Positions 19,925-30,802 of a stretch of 64,000 nucleotides of DNA are shown in pieces. Numbering within the stretch: the stretch's first letter is position 1; each line of letters starts with the position of its first letter. Source of the stretch: Crocinitomicaceae bacterium (GTDB lineage: Bacteria; Bacteroidota; Bacteroidia; Flavobacteriales_D; Crocinitomicaceae). A program made the position numbers and the translations under genes. The DNA is taken from assembly GCA_030830895.1 (NCBI GenBank), contig JAURMC010000005.1:91030-155029 (forward strand), in the 5' to 3' direction. The notes beneath the pieces were generated by a model, which worked only from the letters and a program-made list of their open reading frames with translations, was not told the origin of the DNA and did not search any database.

Positions 19925-22900
19925 CCTACTCATTTTCATTTTCATTTGTTTTGGTCATACTTTTTTCAGCCAACAGGTTATAAACCATCATGTACCTTTC
20001 AATACGTCAAATCAAAACATGTGGGGGCCTAATTGGAGTCCTTTTTCCATAGATCAAGAAATCACCTTGTTCAATGTGCCTTGGAACACTTCTTTTAATA
20101 CAGGAAATGCAATGATTGGTCAAGTTGCGGGCTTCTCTTTTGGGGCTGGTCTGCAAGGATCCATATCAGGAGTTATTGGTAGTAAAATTAGCCTGCTTGG
20201 TTTTACATCGGGAACCCTGGATGTGGATTATCCGATTGATGCTACAATTAACACCCCAACGGACAATACTTATGACCAGGGAGATACCGTTACCGTAGCC
20301 ACCAGTTATACCTTAGATCCGAGTGCAGAAATCACCTCATATTATCCATCTGCTGGAGAAGCGAAGTGGGATGTTTATTTTCAATTGGGTGCTTCAGCAA
20401 GTGGTACGATTTGCGTTTTCAGCTGTGCCACGTTTCCCATTATTCCAGCATTCAATACCGGTCTAGTAAACATAAATATAGTTACGGCAAACGCGAATGG
20501 AGTTTCAATGCTTTCTGGCTTGGGAATAGGCCCATTATTTTCTCAGCCTTTTTTACCATATCCTTTACCCGAGGCACTTGGCGATTACGGATTGTCAGGT
20601 GAAATCACGATTCCATACGTAAATACAGCAAGTTCGATCAATGGAACGCAACTAGATGCCTGCGGAGATTCAACTTATTTTAATTTGAACCTAAACGTTT
20701 TTGATTTAATCGGTGCAATGAACATCCCCTATGTTAGTGCAATTATGGCAAATTTAGCCGGAACAGCGAATTTTGGAATTGCCGAAGTAAGTTGGAATTT
20801 TTTTGATGCGAGTTTTGATGCCAATATTACTAACAACCAATGCTTTAATTTCGACCCTACTGTTTATGTTTCCTTTGCATTCCCTGTTCCCGTAAGTTAT
20901 CGAATTGTAAACCCCTCAAATAACACTGCCGGACCTTGGGCAACCAGTAGCATTATTAATTTTCCAGTTGGCATGAATTTACAATACAAATTCCCCTGCT
21001 ATTTTGAAACATTAAACATTACACCTACCTATACCATTAATGGAACCGTAACCAATCATACATATGATGTAGTAAGTTTTGAATTTTTAATGAGTGCATT
21101 AGAATTTGGATTTAGTATCCCTGCTGTAGAAATAACCCCGGCGATTTATGTACCTGAAATTTGTATTCCTATTTATTATCCTTGTGGTGCTTATTGGTTT
21201 GGTATTAATTGGTGCTCTACCCAAGCTTGCACTCCTTCCTTTACTATTCCTGCAATTGGATGGCCTGGATATACTTTTAGTGTTGGTCCCGTTTGGTCTA
21301 CTTCTATTCCCATCGGTTCCTTCTCTTATGACTGGTTCAATCAGACATGGTCGTTAGGTGGGTTTCAAGCCTACAGCTTTAGTTCTTTTTCTATGACCGC
21401 CAATGTGCTGTCTGCTACAGCGACCTCTACTAACGTAAGTTGTCATGGAGGCTCGGACGGCTCTGTAGCACTAAACTTTAACCATGTCGCCTATCCATTA
21501 ACTTATTTATGGACTAATGGATCTACAGCGCCCACCTTATCTAACGTAACGGCCAACTCATATCAAGCACAAATTACAGATGCGAACGGTTGTCAATTAT
21601 TAACCGGAGGTATTGTGGCCCAACCTGAATATCCATTGCTAACAAATTTACAAACGACGAATGTCTCTTGTTTTAATGGCGTCTCAAACGGTGCTGTAAA
21701 TGCTTTTGTTTCAGGCGGTACTCCCCCATACACTTACAATTGGAATAACGGGGCCTTAACTGAAGATCTTATGAATATCGGAACAGGTAATTATACAATT
21801 ACCGTTACAGATGTAAACAATTGTACCACTAGTAATTCTGCTACTATTACCGCTCCTAGTGACCTTGTGCAATCTGCTTCCATTATTAATGTTAATTGTG
21901 TTGGAGGAAGCAATGGTGCTATAGATGTAACTACTACAGGTGGCGTTACCCCATATTCCTTTTCTTGGAGTACAGGGCAAATTACCGAAGACATCCAAGG
22001 CTTAAGTGCGGGGACGTATACCTTAACTATTACCGATACAAACAATTGTACGGACATTCAAACCTATGTGGTTGCTGAGCCAAACACCTCAATCAGCTTG
22101 AGCTCGAACGTGACTAATGTGTCATGTTACGGAGGTTCGACAGGATTTATTGATATTACTACCTCCGGAGGCACGCCTGGTTACACTTTCCAATGGAGCG
22201 CTAATAATGGCATAGTTATTCCTCAGACTACTGAGGATGTCTCTAATCTTCCTGTTGGTGTGTATACCGTTAACGCTACCGATGCCAACGGATGTTCAAG
22301 CAGCCTGACCGCTTCAATTAGCCAACCATTACAAGCATTACATTCCGCTCCACAACTTTCGCACATTACATGTTTCAATGGAACGAATGGCGCCATTCAA
22401 CCACTGATTACTGGAGGCACTGCTCCATATACATATGCTTGGTCGAATGCTACCGGTGCAAATATTTTAAGCAACGTGGCAGCTGGTTCATATTCCCTCA
22501 ATATCATCGACGCAAACAACTGCTCAGCGACATTTAATTATATCCTTTCACAACCTAACTCAGCCTTATCTGTAGTGTTAAATGGTAGCAATGTGTTGTG
22601 TTTTGGCGATGCATCAGGTTCGGCAAACGCATTAATTTCTGGGGGAACTTCTCCATATATCTTGTCTTGGTCCAACGGCTCTACCAATACATCAATACAA
22701 AATATATTGGCAGGAACTTATAATATTTCAGTAACTGATTCACAAGGGTGTTTGGAAAGTCAATCCATCACAATAACAGAACCAGCGGCTCCACTTAATG
22801 TATCGACTCTCTCAACTATGGTAGATTGTTTTGGCAATCAAAGTGGCTCAATTGATGCATCCATTACTGGAGGCACCGCACCTTACTCATCAGTTTGGAT

Positions 22901-24458
22901 CAATCAAAATTCACAAATTTTTGCCTCGTCAGCCGAAGATTTATCCTTTGTAGGTATTGGAAACTATCTTACTATCGTAACTGACAGCCAAGGTTGTGTT
23001 GATTCGTCTGCGGCAATCATAACACAACCTGCTGCCTTATCAATTTCCAATTCTACCCTTCACGTTCTCTGCTATGGGGACAACACCGGATCGGTGAATG
23101 CAAACGTATCAGGTGGCACACTACCTTATACGTATGCTTGGAGTAATGGTGCATTGACCGAAGACCTAAATACAATCCCTTCAGGTTCATACACCCTAAC
23201 AGTGCTTGATGCGAACGGTTGTACTGAAACAATGAATGTAGAAGTTATTCAGCCAATTGCCCCATTGTCCATAATTACCGAATCTACATATATAAACTGT
23301 TTTGGCCTGAGTACTGGATCGGCTAATGCAACGGCAGTTGGAGGTACCGCCCCATACCAATATACTTGGAGCAACGGAGGAATTACTTCAAGCATCAGCG
23401 ATGTCCCCGCAGGAGTTTATTCGATAACCGTTACGGATTATCACGGATGTACGGCCTTTAGTGGAGCAAATGTTATGCAGCCTCTACAAGCATTAAATTT
23501 GTCGGTAAATGTTACTGAACCAACTTGTTATGGGTATTCCAACGGGAATATTGAAATGACGATTACCGGAGGTACGCAGCCGTATTACTTTAATTGGGGG
23601 AATGAAAATAACATATTACTTAACAACCCAAGCGAGCGATTGGATTCCATCGCTGTTGGTACATATCTGTTCGTTATCACGGACGATCGCGGATGTGTGG
23701 TAGATACAATTGTACAAGTAAACGAACCCACGCCGTTAAACATTGGAATCCAAACAACGGATGCACTGTGTTATCAAGGCGCTTCAGGATTGGTAGACTT
23801 AACAGTAACTGGGGCAACCCCTCCTTATCAGTTTAATTGGAATGATGGTCAATTCCTAACAGAAGATTTATCCAATTTGTCTGCAGGAAATTATATGGTT
23901 CAAATCACAGACAATCAGGGTTGTATAGATTCAATTGCTGGAGTTGTTAACCAACCTGACTCTATCCTAATTAGTACAGAAATTATTAACGTGAGTTGTG
24001 TTGATCAAGAAGATGGGGCGATTTCGTTAACAGTGAACGGAGGTATTTCGCCGTACAGTTTTGCATGGTCTTCCGGTGAAAATGTTCCATCCATTTCAAA
24101 CTTGATGGCTGGATATTATTTCTCTACTATAACGGATGATAACTCCTGCATTGCAACGATCACGGTGGAAGTATTACCTAGTACAATTCCTTGTGTAAAT
24201 CCAGTAAATACCTTTACCCCAAATGGAGATTTATATAATGATACTTGGGTTATTGATAACATGTATTTATATCCTAAAGCCTCGATTCAAGTATTTAACA
24301 AATGGGGTAATCTTGTATTCAGATCAGAAGGACTTTACACACCATGGGATGGAACATACAACAATAATCCGTTGCCATCTGAGGTTTATTACTACATCAT
24401 TGAACTCAATGACCCAACCACATCAAAACTTACAGGTACCTTGACCATTATTCGCTAA
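19914..24458 (+). CDS. SprB-repeat surface adhesin with gliding motility-associated C-terminal domain (T9SS type B CTD)
   Basis: 1514 aa; ~500-aa unique N-terminal region, then 12 SprB-type repeats (NVSCxGGxxGxxxxxxxGGxxPYxYxWxxG), then NTFTPNGDLYNDTWVIDNMYLYPKASIQVFNKWGNLVF. Confidence 0.93.
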   Translation: MKNNLLIFIFICFGHTFFSQQVINHHVPFNTSNQNMWGPNWSPFSIDQEITLFNVPWNTSFNTGNAMIGQVAGFSFGAGLQGSISGVIGSKISLLGFTSGTLDVDYPIDATINTPTDNTYDQGDTVTVATSYTLDPSAEITSYYPSAGEAKWDVYFQLGASASGTICVFSCATFPIIPAFNTGLVNINIVTANANGVSMLSGLGIGPLFSQPFLPYPLPEALGDYGLSGEITIPYVNTASSINGTQLDACGDSTYFNLNLNVFDLIGAMNIPYVSAIMANLAGTANFGIAEVSWNFFDASFDANITNNQCFNFDPTVYVSFAFPVPVSYRIVNPSNNTAGPWATSSIINFPVGMNLQYKFPCYFETLNITPTYTINGTVTNHTYDVVSFEFLMSALEFGFSIPAVEITPAIYVPEICIPIYYPCGAYWFGINWCSTQACTPSFTIPAIGWPGYTFSVGPVWSTSIPIGSFSYDWFNQTWSLGGFQAYSFSSFSMTANVLSATATSTNVSCHGGSDGSVALNFNHVAYPLTYLWTNGSTAPTLSNVTANSYQAQITDANGCQLLTGGIVAQPEYPLLTNLQTTNVSCFNGVSNGAVNAFVSGGTPPYTYNWNNGALTEDLMNIGTGNYTITVTDVNNCTTSNSATITAPSDLVQSASIINVNCVGGSNGAIDVTTTGGVTPYSFSWSTGQITEDIQGLSAGTYTLTITDTNNCTDIQTYVVAEPNTSISLSSNVTNVSCYGGSTGFIDITTSGGTPGYTFQWSANNGIVIPQTTEDVSNLPVGVYTVNATDANGCSSSLTASISQPLQALHSAPQLSHITCFNGTNGAIQPLITGGTAPYTYAWSNATGANILSNVAAGSYSLNIIDANNCSATFNYILSQPNSALSVVLNGSNVLCFGDASGSANALISGGTSPYILSWSNGSTNTSIQNILAGTYNISVTDSQGCLESQSITITEPAAPLNVSTLSTMVDCFGNQSGSIDASITGGTAPYSSVWINQNSQIFASSAEDLSFVGIGNYLTIVTDSQGCVDSSAAIITQPAALSISNSTLHVLCYGDNTGSVNANVSGGTLPYTYAWSNGALTEDLNTIPSGSYTLTVLDANGCTETMNVEVIQPIAPLSIITESTYINCFGLSTGSANATAVGGTAPYQYTWSNGGITSSISDVPAGVYSITVTDYHGCTAFSGANVMQPLQALNLSVNVTEPTCYGYSNGNIEMTITGGTQPYYFNWGNENNILLNNPSERLDSIAVGTYLFVITDDRGCVVDTIVQVNEPTPLNIGIQTTDALCYQGASGLVDLTVTGATPPYQFNWNDGQFLTEDLSNLSAGNYMVQITDNQGCIDSIAGVVNQPDSILISTEIINVSCVDQEDGAISLTVNGGISPYSFAWSSGENVPSISNLMAGYYFSTITDDNSCIATITVEVLPSTIPCVNPVNTFTPNGDLYNDTWVIDNMYLYPKASIQVFNKWGNLVFRSEGLYTPWDGTYNNNPLPSEVYYYIIELNDPTTSKLTGTLTIIR

Positions 24459-24460
24459 AT

Positions 24461-27400
24461 ATGAAGTACATAAAGACATTTTTCTTTTCATTAATATTTT
24501 TCCTTACTTGGGGAATTAATACCCCACCACCTTGCCCATCATTGATTATGTCTGGATCAAATGTTAGTTGTTTTGGCCAGTCTAATGGTTCAGCCTTGGT
24601 TTCTGTTTCGGGTGGCAGTGGAAACTATTCTATAAGTTGGTCAAACGGAAATAATACGGCTAGTAATTTCGGACTAGGTGTAGGGACATATACCGTTAAT
24701 GTTATTGACAATATTTCAGGGTGTTCCGTAAATGGAGCTTATGTAGTATCTGCACCAAGCCCTATAAGTAATTCTGGTGTAATTTCAAATGTAAATTGTT
24801 TTGGAGGATCGACAGGTGGCGTAAATATTACACCCTTAGGTGGAACGGCTCCCTATTCATATGTTTGGACGAACTCCTTGGGAAATACTGTTTCGACAAT
24901 ACAAGATTTATCCAACGTTTCCGCAGGAACATATACCGTTCAAATTACAGACAATAATGGGTGTACCTTATCCAACAGTTATCAAGTGACACAACCGAAT
25001 CAAATGTTAAACAATTCAGCGGTACTTAGTAATGTAAGTTGCTACAGTGGAACCAATGGTTCAATCGATTTACAGGTATGGGGAGGAACCGTTCCATATA
25101 CCTATTTGTGGAATACAGGCTCAAGCAACCAAGACATCACGGGACTAACCGTAGGTAATTATTCTGTTACGATTACTGACAACAAAGGATGTATGAAAAC
25201 ATCGAATTACAGTATAACACAACCAACAATTATTACTTCCCAAATGAACCCGACAACGGTTTCATGTTTTGGGTTCTCCAATGGAATTGCATCGGTCACA
25301 GCAAGTGGCGGAACCCCTCCGTATGACTACAATTGGCAAAATACCAATACGGTATATGCACAAAATAGTGCCACACTAACTAACGTGCCTTCAGATACCT
25401 ATACCGTACAAATAACAGATGCCAACGGTTGTACTATTTCCAATTCAACCACGATAACTCAGCCAAGTGTAGTTTCTAGCTCATTGACATTTACAAATGT
25501 TAGTTGTCATGGAGGTAACGATGGAAATATTAATTTAAGTGTTAGTGGAGGGATTGCTCCATACGTATATGCATGGGTAAATGCCTCTAATCAGAATATA
25601 GCAGTATCTCAAGATTTACTTCAAATTCCAGCAGATACCTTTACGGTTACCATTACAGATGCCAATGGATGTATTTCATCGATGAACCAAATAATATCAG
25701 AACCTGAATTTCCATTGACCTCTACTTCAAATGTTACAAACGTTTTATGTTTTGGTAATTCTACAGGCACAATTTCAATAAATGCCCTAGGTGGAACAGT
25801 CCCTTACACATATAATTGGTTAAGCGGACAAAATACATCAACCATTTCAAACTTAACCGCCGGATCTTATTCCTTTACTATCACGGACTTTAATGGATGT
25901 AATACTTCAGGTATTTTGAATGTTACTCAGCCTAATGCTCCATTGAGTATTACAAACTCATTGGTAAATGTTACATGTAATGGTTTCATGGATGGGTCCA
26001 TTAATACCTCTGTGTCTGGAGGGACATTACCTTATGATTTCAATTGGTCGAACAGCATTTATTTATTAGCATATAACACCGAGGATTTAATTTCAATTCC
26101 CGCAGAAACGTATACTGTACTTGTAGTTGATAATCATGGGTGTTCAATTGCAGATACCTTTACAATAACAGAACCAACTGCATTAAATAATTCTATAATT
26201 GGGGTTAATATACTGTGTCATGGTGAAAGTACAGGAAGCATTAATTTGAGTGTATTTGGAGCAACTCCACCTTATTCATATGTTTGGAATAATGGCATCA
26301 CATCTGAAGATCAAACTTCCGTTCCAGCTGGTTCATACCAAGTAACGATAACTGATGCAAATGGGTGTATAAAACTTGACTCTATCGAGTTATCAGAACC
26401 ACTATTTCCAATTACCTATTCCTACACAACGTCAGAAGTTACTTGCCGAGATGGTAACAACGGTTCTATTGAATTAATGGTTTCCGGCGGTACTCCACTA
26501 TATACATATAGCTGGACTAATGGATCAAATAATGCCTTAAACGACTCTCTTACTGCAGGAGTATATTCATTCCTTGTAACGGATGCCAATGGCTGCACCG
26601 TTATCGATTCAATCACTATTTCTCAACCAGATGCGCTTACAATCAACGAATTAATAACCCCTGTTTCTTGTTATGGATTCAGCGATGGGGTCATTGATTT
26701 GACTACCCTTGGCGGAACACCTCCCTATCAGTTTACTTGGTTTAATTCTACGTTTGCCTTATCTGCGCAAACGGAAGATTTAATAGACTTCCCAAAGGAC
26801 ACTTATCAAGTTGAAATTATTGATTCCAATGGTTGTTTTTATGAATATTTCCTAATGCTTCCTCAGCCTGACTCACTCTACATTACCACAAATGAAATAA
26901 TGGTAACGTGTTATGGCGGGTCGGATGGCGCGATTGATATCTCTGTATTCGGAGGAAACCCCGGATATATCTTTCTTTGGTCCAATGGTGAAACAACCGA
27001 GGACATTAATGATTTAACTGCGGGAATATATGACGTACTTGTTTCCGACACAAAGAATTGTATAGACTCTGCGGAGATTATTATTATTTCACCAGAACCA
27101 ATAAGCAGTAACATTACGACCACAGCCGTAAGTTGTATAGACCAAGCAGATGGTAGCGCCTTGGTAGAAGCAACAGGTGGTGTTGGGTCATTTACTTATT
27201 TGTGGTCAAATGGAACGACAAATTCACTCAATGAATCTTTGTCTAATACCCTGTATTCAGTGCTTATTACGGATGCTTTAGGATGTACAGGAATCGATTC
27301 TGTAATCGTTCCTATTAACCCAATTGCTTGTATTGATCCAGTAAATTGCTTTACACCAAATGACGACCAAATAAACGATACTTGGGTGATTGATAATTTG

Positions 27401-27595
27401 GAATTATATCCTGATTTAAGCCTAACCATTTTCAACAAATGGGGAAATTTAGTATTTGAACAAAAGGGCACCTATTCGCCATGGGACGGAACTTACGACA
27501 CCAAAGAATTGCCAGCTGGAACCTACTATTACATCATTAATTTAAATTATTTAGACAGAGCTCCTGTCACTGGAACAATCAACATTTTAAAATGA
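24461..27595 (+). CDS. SprB-repeat surface adhesin with gliding motility-associated C-terminal domain (paralogue)
   Basis: 1044 aa; signal peptide followed almost directly by 12 SprB repeats; CTD NCFTPNDDQINDTWVIDNLELYPDLSLTIFNKWGNLVFEQKGTYSPWDGTY. Confidence 0.93.
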   Translation: MKYIKTFFFSLIFFLTWGINTPPPCPSLIMSGSNVSCFGQSNGSALVSVSGGSGNYSISWSNGNNTASNFGLGVGTYTVNVIDNISGCSVNGAYVVSAPSPISNSGVISNVNCFGGSTGGVNITPLGGTAPYSYVWTNSLGNTVSTIQDLSNVSAGTYTVQITDNNGCTLSNSYQVTQPNQMLNNSAVLSNVSCYSGTNGSIDLQVWGGTVPYTYLWNTGSSNQDITGLTVGNYSVTITDNKGCMKTSNYSITQPTIITSQMNPTTVSCFGFSNGIASVTASGGTPPYDYNWQNTNTVYAQNSATLTNVPSDTYTVQITDANGCTISNSTTITQPSVVSSSLTFTNVSCHGGNDGNINLSVSGGIAPYVYAWVNASNQNIAVSQDLLQIPADTFTVTITDANGCISSMNQIISEPEFPLTSTSNVTNVLCFGNSTGTISINALGGTVPYTYNWLSGQNTSTISNLTAGSYSFTITDFNGCNTSGILNVTQPNAPLSITNSLVNVTCNGFMDGSINTSVSGGTLPYDFNWSNSIYLLAYNTEDLISIPAETYTVLVVDNHGCSIADTFTITEPTALNNSIIGVNILCHGESTGSINLSVFGATPPYSYVWNNGITSEDQTSVPAGSYQVTITDANGCIKLDSIELSEPLFPITYSYTTSEVTCRDGNNGSIELMVSGGTPLYTYSWTNGSNNALNDSLTAGVYSFLVTDANGCTVIDSITISQPDALTINELITPVSCYGFSDGVIDLTTLGGTPPYQFTWFNSTFALSAQTEDLIDFPKDTYQVEIIDSNGCFYEYFLMLPQPDSLYITTNEIMVTCYGGSDGAIDISVFGGNPGYIFLWSNGETTEDINDLTAGIYDVLVSDTKNCIDSAEIIIISPEPISSNITTTAVSCIDQADGSALVEATGGVGSFTYLWSNGTTNSLNESLSNTLYSVLITDALGCTGIDSVIVPINPIACIDPVNCFTPNDDQINDTWVIDNLELYPDLSLTIFNKWGNLVFEQKGTYSPWDGTYDTKELPAGTYYYIINLNYLDRAPVTGTINILK

Positions 27596-28548
27596 GAAAT
27601 ACACTATATACCATCGCGATTCTGTTAGGAATTACCCTTCAAGTAAACGCCCAGCAAGTCTCCTTAAATTCGCAATATTTATTCAATGAATATATTCTTA
27701 ATCCGGGTGCGGTTGGATCCAAGGACTATACACCGGTTCAGTTGAATTTCAGAAAACAATGGACTAATTTTCCAGGTGCACCTACTACTCAATTTCTAAC
27801 TGCCCATGGTGGAGTAGCAGATAAAATGGGGATAGGAGCAAATATTTACAACGATTTAGCTGGTCCAAGTAGAAGAACTGGTGTGACATTTTCGGGTGCT
27901 TATCACCTACAATTAGATAAAGCGTATAATCACAAATTAGGCTTGGGGTTAGGTTTATCATTCACTCAACATTTTATTGATATAAATAAACTTGACACCT
28001 ATGTTGATAATGATCCAACGGTGCTTAAAGGATTCAACAATCAATTTGTTCCCGATGCCAATGCTGGTATTTTTTATCATTACAAGAACAAAGGTTTTGC
28101 AGGCATTTCAGCCTATAACCTGGTTCAAGTAAGTCGTGACTTATTCAACTTCGATTCAAGTATTAACAGCCCCTTGGTTCGTCATTATTATTTTATTGGT
28201 GGATATCATTTTGAAATCACCAAGAACTTTGGCATAAAGCCAACCATCATGGCTCAAGCAATTGAAGCGGGAGTATTTCAAATTGATGGAACCTTACTCT
28301 TTACCTTTAATAAGTACTTTTGGATAGGAGGTTCATACAGACACAATGCTGATTTGGTAGGATTAATTGGGGGGCAAGTAGGACCGCTAAAATTTGGATA
28401 TTCCTATGATTTTACTTTGTCTGATATTGCTAGATATTCTAATGGGTCGCACGAAGTATTTTTGGAATTACAGATTCGAACAAAGAAAACAGAAGACACT
28501 TCAATTCCTTGGTTAAAAAGAAATAGGATATACAATACGGGTAATTAA
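27592..28548 (+). CDS. PorP/SprF family type IX secretion-associated outer membrane protein
   Basis: SLNSQYLFNEYILNPGAVGSKDYTPVQLNFRKQWTNFPGAPTTQFLTAHG is the PorP/SprF N-terminal signature. Confidence 0.95.
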   Translation: MRNTLYTIAILLGITLQVNAQQVSLNSQYLFNEYILNPGAVGSKDYTPVQLNFRKQWTNFPGAPTTQFLTAHGGVADKMGIGANIYNDLAGPSRRTGVTFSGAYHLQLDKAYNHKLGLGLGLSFTQHFIDINKLDTYVDNDPTVLKGFNNQFVPDANAGIFYHYKNKGFAGISAYNLVQVSRDLFNFDSSINSPLVRHYYFIGGYHFEITKNFGIKPTIMAQAIEAGVFQIDGTLLFTFNKYFWIGGSYRHNADLVGLIGGQVGPLKFGYSYDFTLSDIARYSNGSHEVFLELQIRTKKTEDTSIPWLKRNRIYNTGN

Positions 28549-30167
28549 TGAAGGTTCTTTTCTCCATTTTTATTTTTACGGCATTTGTTAGTATAGGGCA
28601 GACGCTTGAAGAAGCAGATCAATTATTTAATCGCTATGAATATTCGAAAGCAATTAATACCTATGAGAAGCACCTTGGGAATAATAAGCTCTCATTAAAT
28701 CAAGTTAAAAATTTAACTTTTTCTTATTTCAGTGTTGGTGATTTTGATCGAACTTACAGCATGACCGATTCCTTGGTGAAATCTTCGAATATCGAGTCAT
28801 TTTTCATCTACGCACACGGATATTCTGCCTATGCCATAGGAAAGTATGATGTAGCTAAAAAGTATCTGACAATCTATCGATCGAAGGAAAAAAACACAGA
28901 CTTAGATCAATTAATAAAGGCAACCGAAGAGATTAATTCATGGAATAAAGAACCAATTGAATATCTTTCCTCATTTTCAAATAATAGCGCTCGAGCTGAG
29001 TCGTCAGTAGCCGTTTGGAAAGGGCGCTTGATAAGTTTAAAAGAAAAGGGAATTACAAAAACCGCAGAAAGCGACAAACTTTCCGATTTATCCAGTTCTG
29101 AGTTCTTGTACAAGGTGCCGTATTTAGTTAATTCATCTGACTCGGCTTGGCAAGAAATTATTATAATGAATCCGCCTATTCGATATATGACATTAAATGC
29201 CATTTCAATAAGTGAACAAGGAACTGTACTTTGTAATGTTAGCGGTTACGACCAAAACGGAAAGTATGTCGAACCGAAAAATTACATCGGAATGCTTACT
29301 GACAAATTAACCCTTGAAAACTTAAATCTTTTTCTTCCCGATGATAGTCTATTATTCACCGGAATAGCCATCAACCAGAGTGGAAATCAGGCTGTATTTA
29401 GCGCGAAATCAAGATTACAAAAAGACAGTGACTTATATACTTCAGAATTAATAGATGGTAAATGGTCTAGGCCCACTCTTGCCATTTCATGGAATACAAG
29501 CGGAAACGAAGCTTTTCCAGTATTTAGCGGAGACTCAACCCTTTATTTTTCGAGTGATGGAAGGATGGGATATGGTGGATTAGACATCTACGCTGCCCAA
29601 ATTAGCTCTGCAATGGATGGCATAGTTACACATCTCCCATTTCCGATCAATAGTGCATCAGATGATTTTGGTATGTGTAAAATTAATTCTGACTCTTTAG
29701 TCTTTACCTCTAATAGAGTTAATGGCCATGGAGATGATGATGTTTGGAAATATATTTACCCTAAAATTCCAGAAATAGTAATTATAAAGGACAGCGTTGA
29801 TACATTGCCAAATATCCCGTATGTAAGTGTAAAAAACATGGTTTTTTACTTTGATTTTGACAGTTATTCTGTTAAGGAAATTCCGGACAGCCTTTCTGAA
29901 TTCATTTCATTTTTAAATACTAAAGAAGCATATAAACTAATATTAGTTGGGCGAACGGATCACAATGGGTCCTTAAAATACAACAATAATTTGGGAGAAA
30001 TGCGTGCTAAAGCCGTGGCCAATTTACTCATTGCTAAAGGTGTTGATTCTAACAAATTACAATTAATCTCTAAAGGTAAAACTGATCCAATTGTTCGTTG
30101 CTCTCCTTGCGATGCTGCATCCAACGCGAAAAATAGAGTCGTTAATATTGACATAGTTATTCCCTAG
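28548..30167 (+). CDS. OmpA family protein with TPR-like and PD40/WD40-like regions
   Basis: C-terminal OmpA domain FDFDSYSVKEIPDSL...GRTDHNGSLKYNNNLGEMRAKAVANLL; central GDSTLYFSSDGRMGYGGLDIY (PD40-like). Confidence 0.92.
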   Translation: MKVLFSIFIFTAFVSIGQTLEEADQLFNRYEYSKAINTYEKHLGNNKLSLNQVKNLTFSYFSVGDFDRTYSMTDSLVKSSNIESFFIYAHGYSAYAIGKYDVAKKYLTIYRSKEKNTDLDQLIKATEEINSWNKEPIEYLSSFSNNSARAESSVAVWKGRLISLKEKGITKTAESDKLSDLSSSEFLYKVPYLVNSSDSAWQEIIIMNPPIRYMTLNAISISEQGTVLCNVSGYDQNGKYVEPKNYIGMLTDKLTLENLNLFLPDDSLLFTGIAINQSGNQAVFSAKSRLQKDSDLYTSELIDGKWSRPTLAISWNTSGNEAFPVFSGDSTLYFSSDGRMGYGGLDIYAAQISSAMDGIVTHLPFPINSASDDFGMCKINSDSLVFTSNRVNGHGDDDVWKYIYPKIPEIVIIKDSVDTLPNIPYVSVKNMVFYFDFDSYSVKEIPDSLSEFISFLNTKEAYKLILVGRTDHNGSLKYNNNLGEMRAKAVANLLIAKGVDSNKLQLISKGKTDPIVRCSPCDAASNAKNRVVNIDIVIP

Positions 30168-30169
30168 TC

Positions 30170-30802
30170 TTATTTAACTACCGTAAATCCTTCTGGAATT
30201 AACAGAGAAAAGGTAGTATTAGGATCCTTAATTGTGAATTCTATATTCGTCACTTCGAATTCCATATTTAAGCCATCTTTAACCGTATTGTACTTTAAGG
30301 GAAAACCAGGAATATGTTTGTTTACTATGGATTGCTGTTTAATATCAAAGTTTAGTTCATTGGTATACCAATATGTCGTAATCAAACCATTGTCAATTAA
30401 ATACGCAAGTTTACAAGTATAACCAAGGATCTGTTTCTCCTCATTTACTAATTCTACTTTGACATTATCTTCAATCGGTATTTGATCAAAATAATCTTTA
30501 GTTAAGTAAAATGCGAATTTTCCAGCCGACGTAGAATTTAAGGTAATACCCTGCTTCAAATAATTATTAACAATAACCGAAGTTAACATTCCTTTACCCA
30601 TTTTAAAATCCATCCGAGCCAAAGAATCATTAAACTGAAGTGCCATTTTACTATCGAATAATAGCGCTGCACGTTGTTTTTGTATGGCCGTAGTGTCTCC
30701 GGGCTTGACTGTTATTGCATACTCAACTAATCCTTCTTTGTGTTGTGACAGCAAATGAGTAATCATAAATAATACCCCTACAACGGATAAGTAATATTTC
30801 AT
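30170..30802 (-). CDS. secreted protein of unknown function (GLPGLI/DUF4412-like)
   Basis: 210 aa with signal peptide, EGLVEYAITVKPGD..., LGYTCKLAYLIDNGLITTYWYTNEL. Confidence 0.6.
   Translation of the reverse strand: MKYYLSVVGVLFMITHLLSQHKEGLVEYAITVKPGDTTAIQKQRAALLFDSKMALQFNDSLARMDFKMGKGMLTSVIVNNYLKQGITLNSTSAGKFAFYLTKDYFDQIPIEDNVKVELVNEEKQILGYTCKLAYLIDNGLITTYWYTNELNFDIKQQSIVNKHIPGFPLKYNTVKDGLNMEFEVTNIEFTIKDPNTTFSLLIPEGFTVVK

Noticed and set aside
21412-27320. Repetitive region that might look like a CRISPR or DNA satellite array
   Set aside because: Period is ~75-85 codons, in frame, with protein-level conservation only; no identical short direct repeats with regular spacers.
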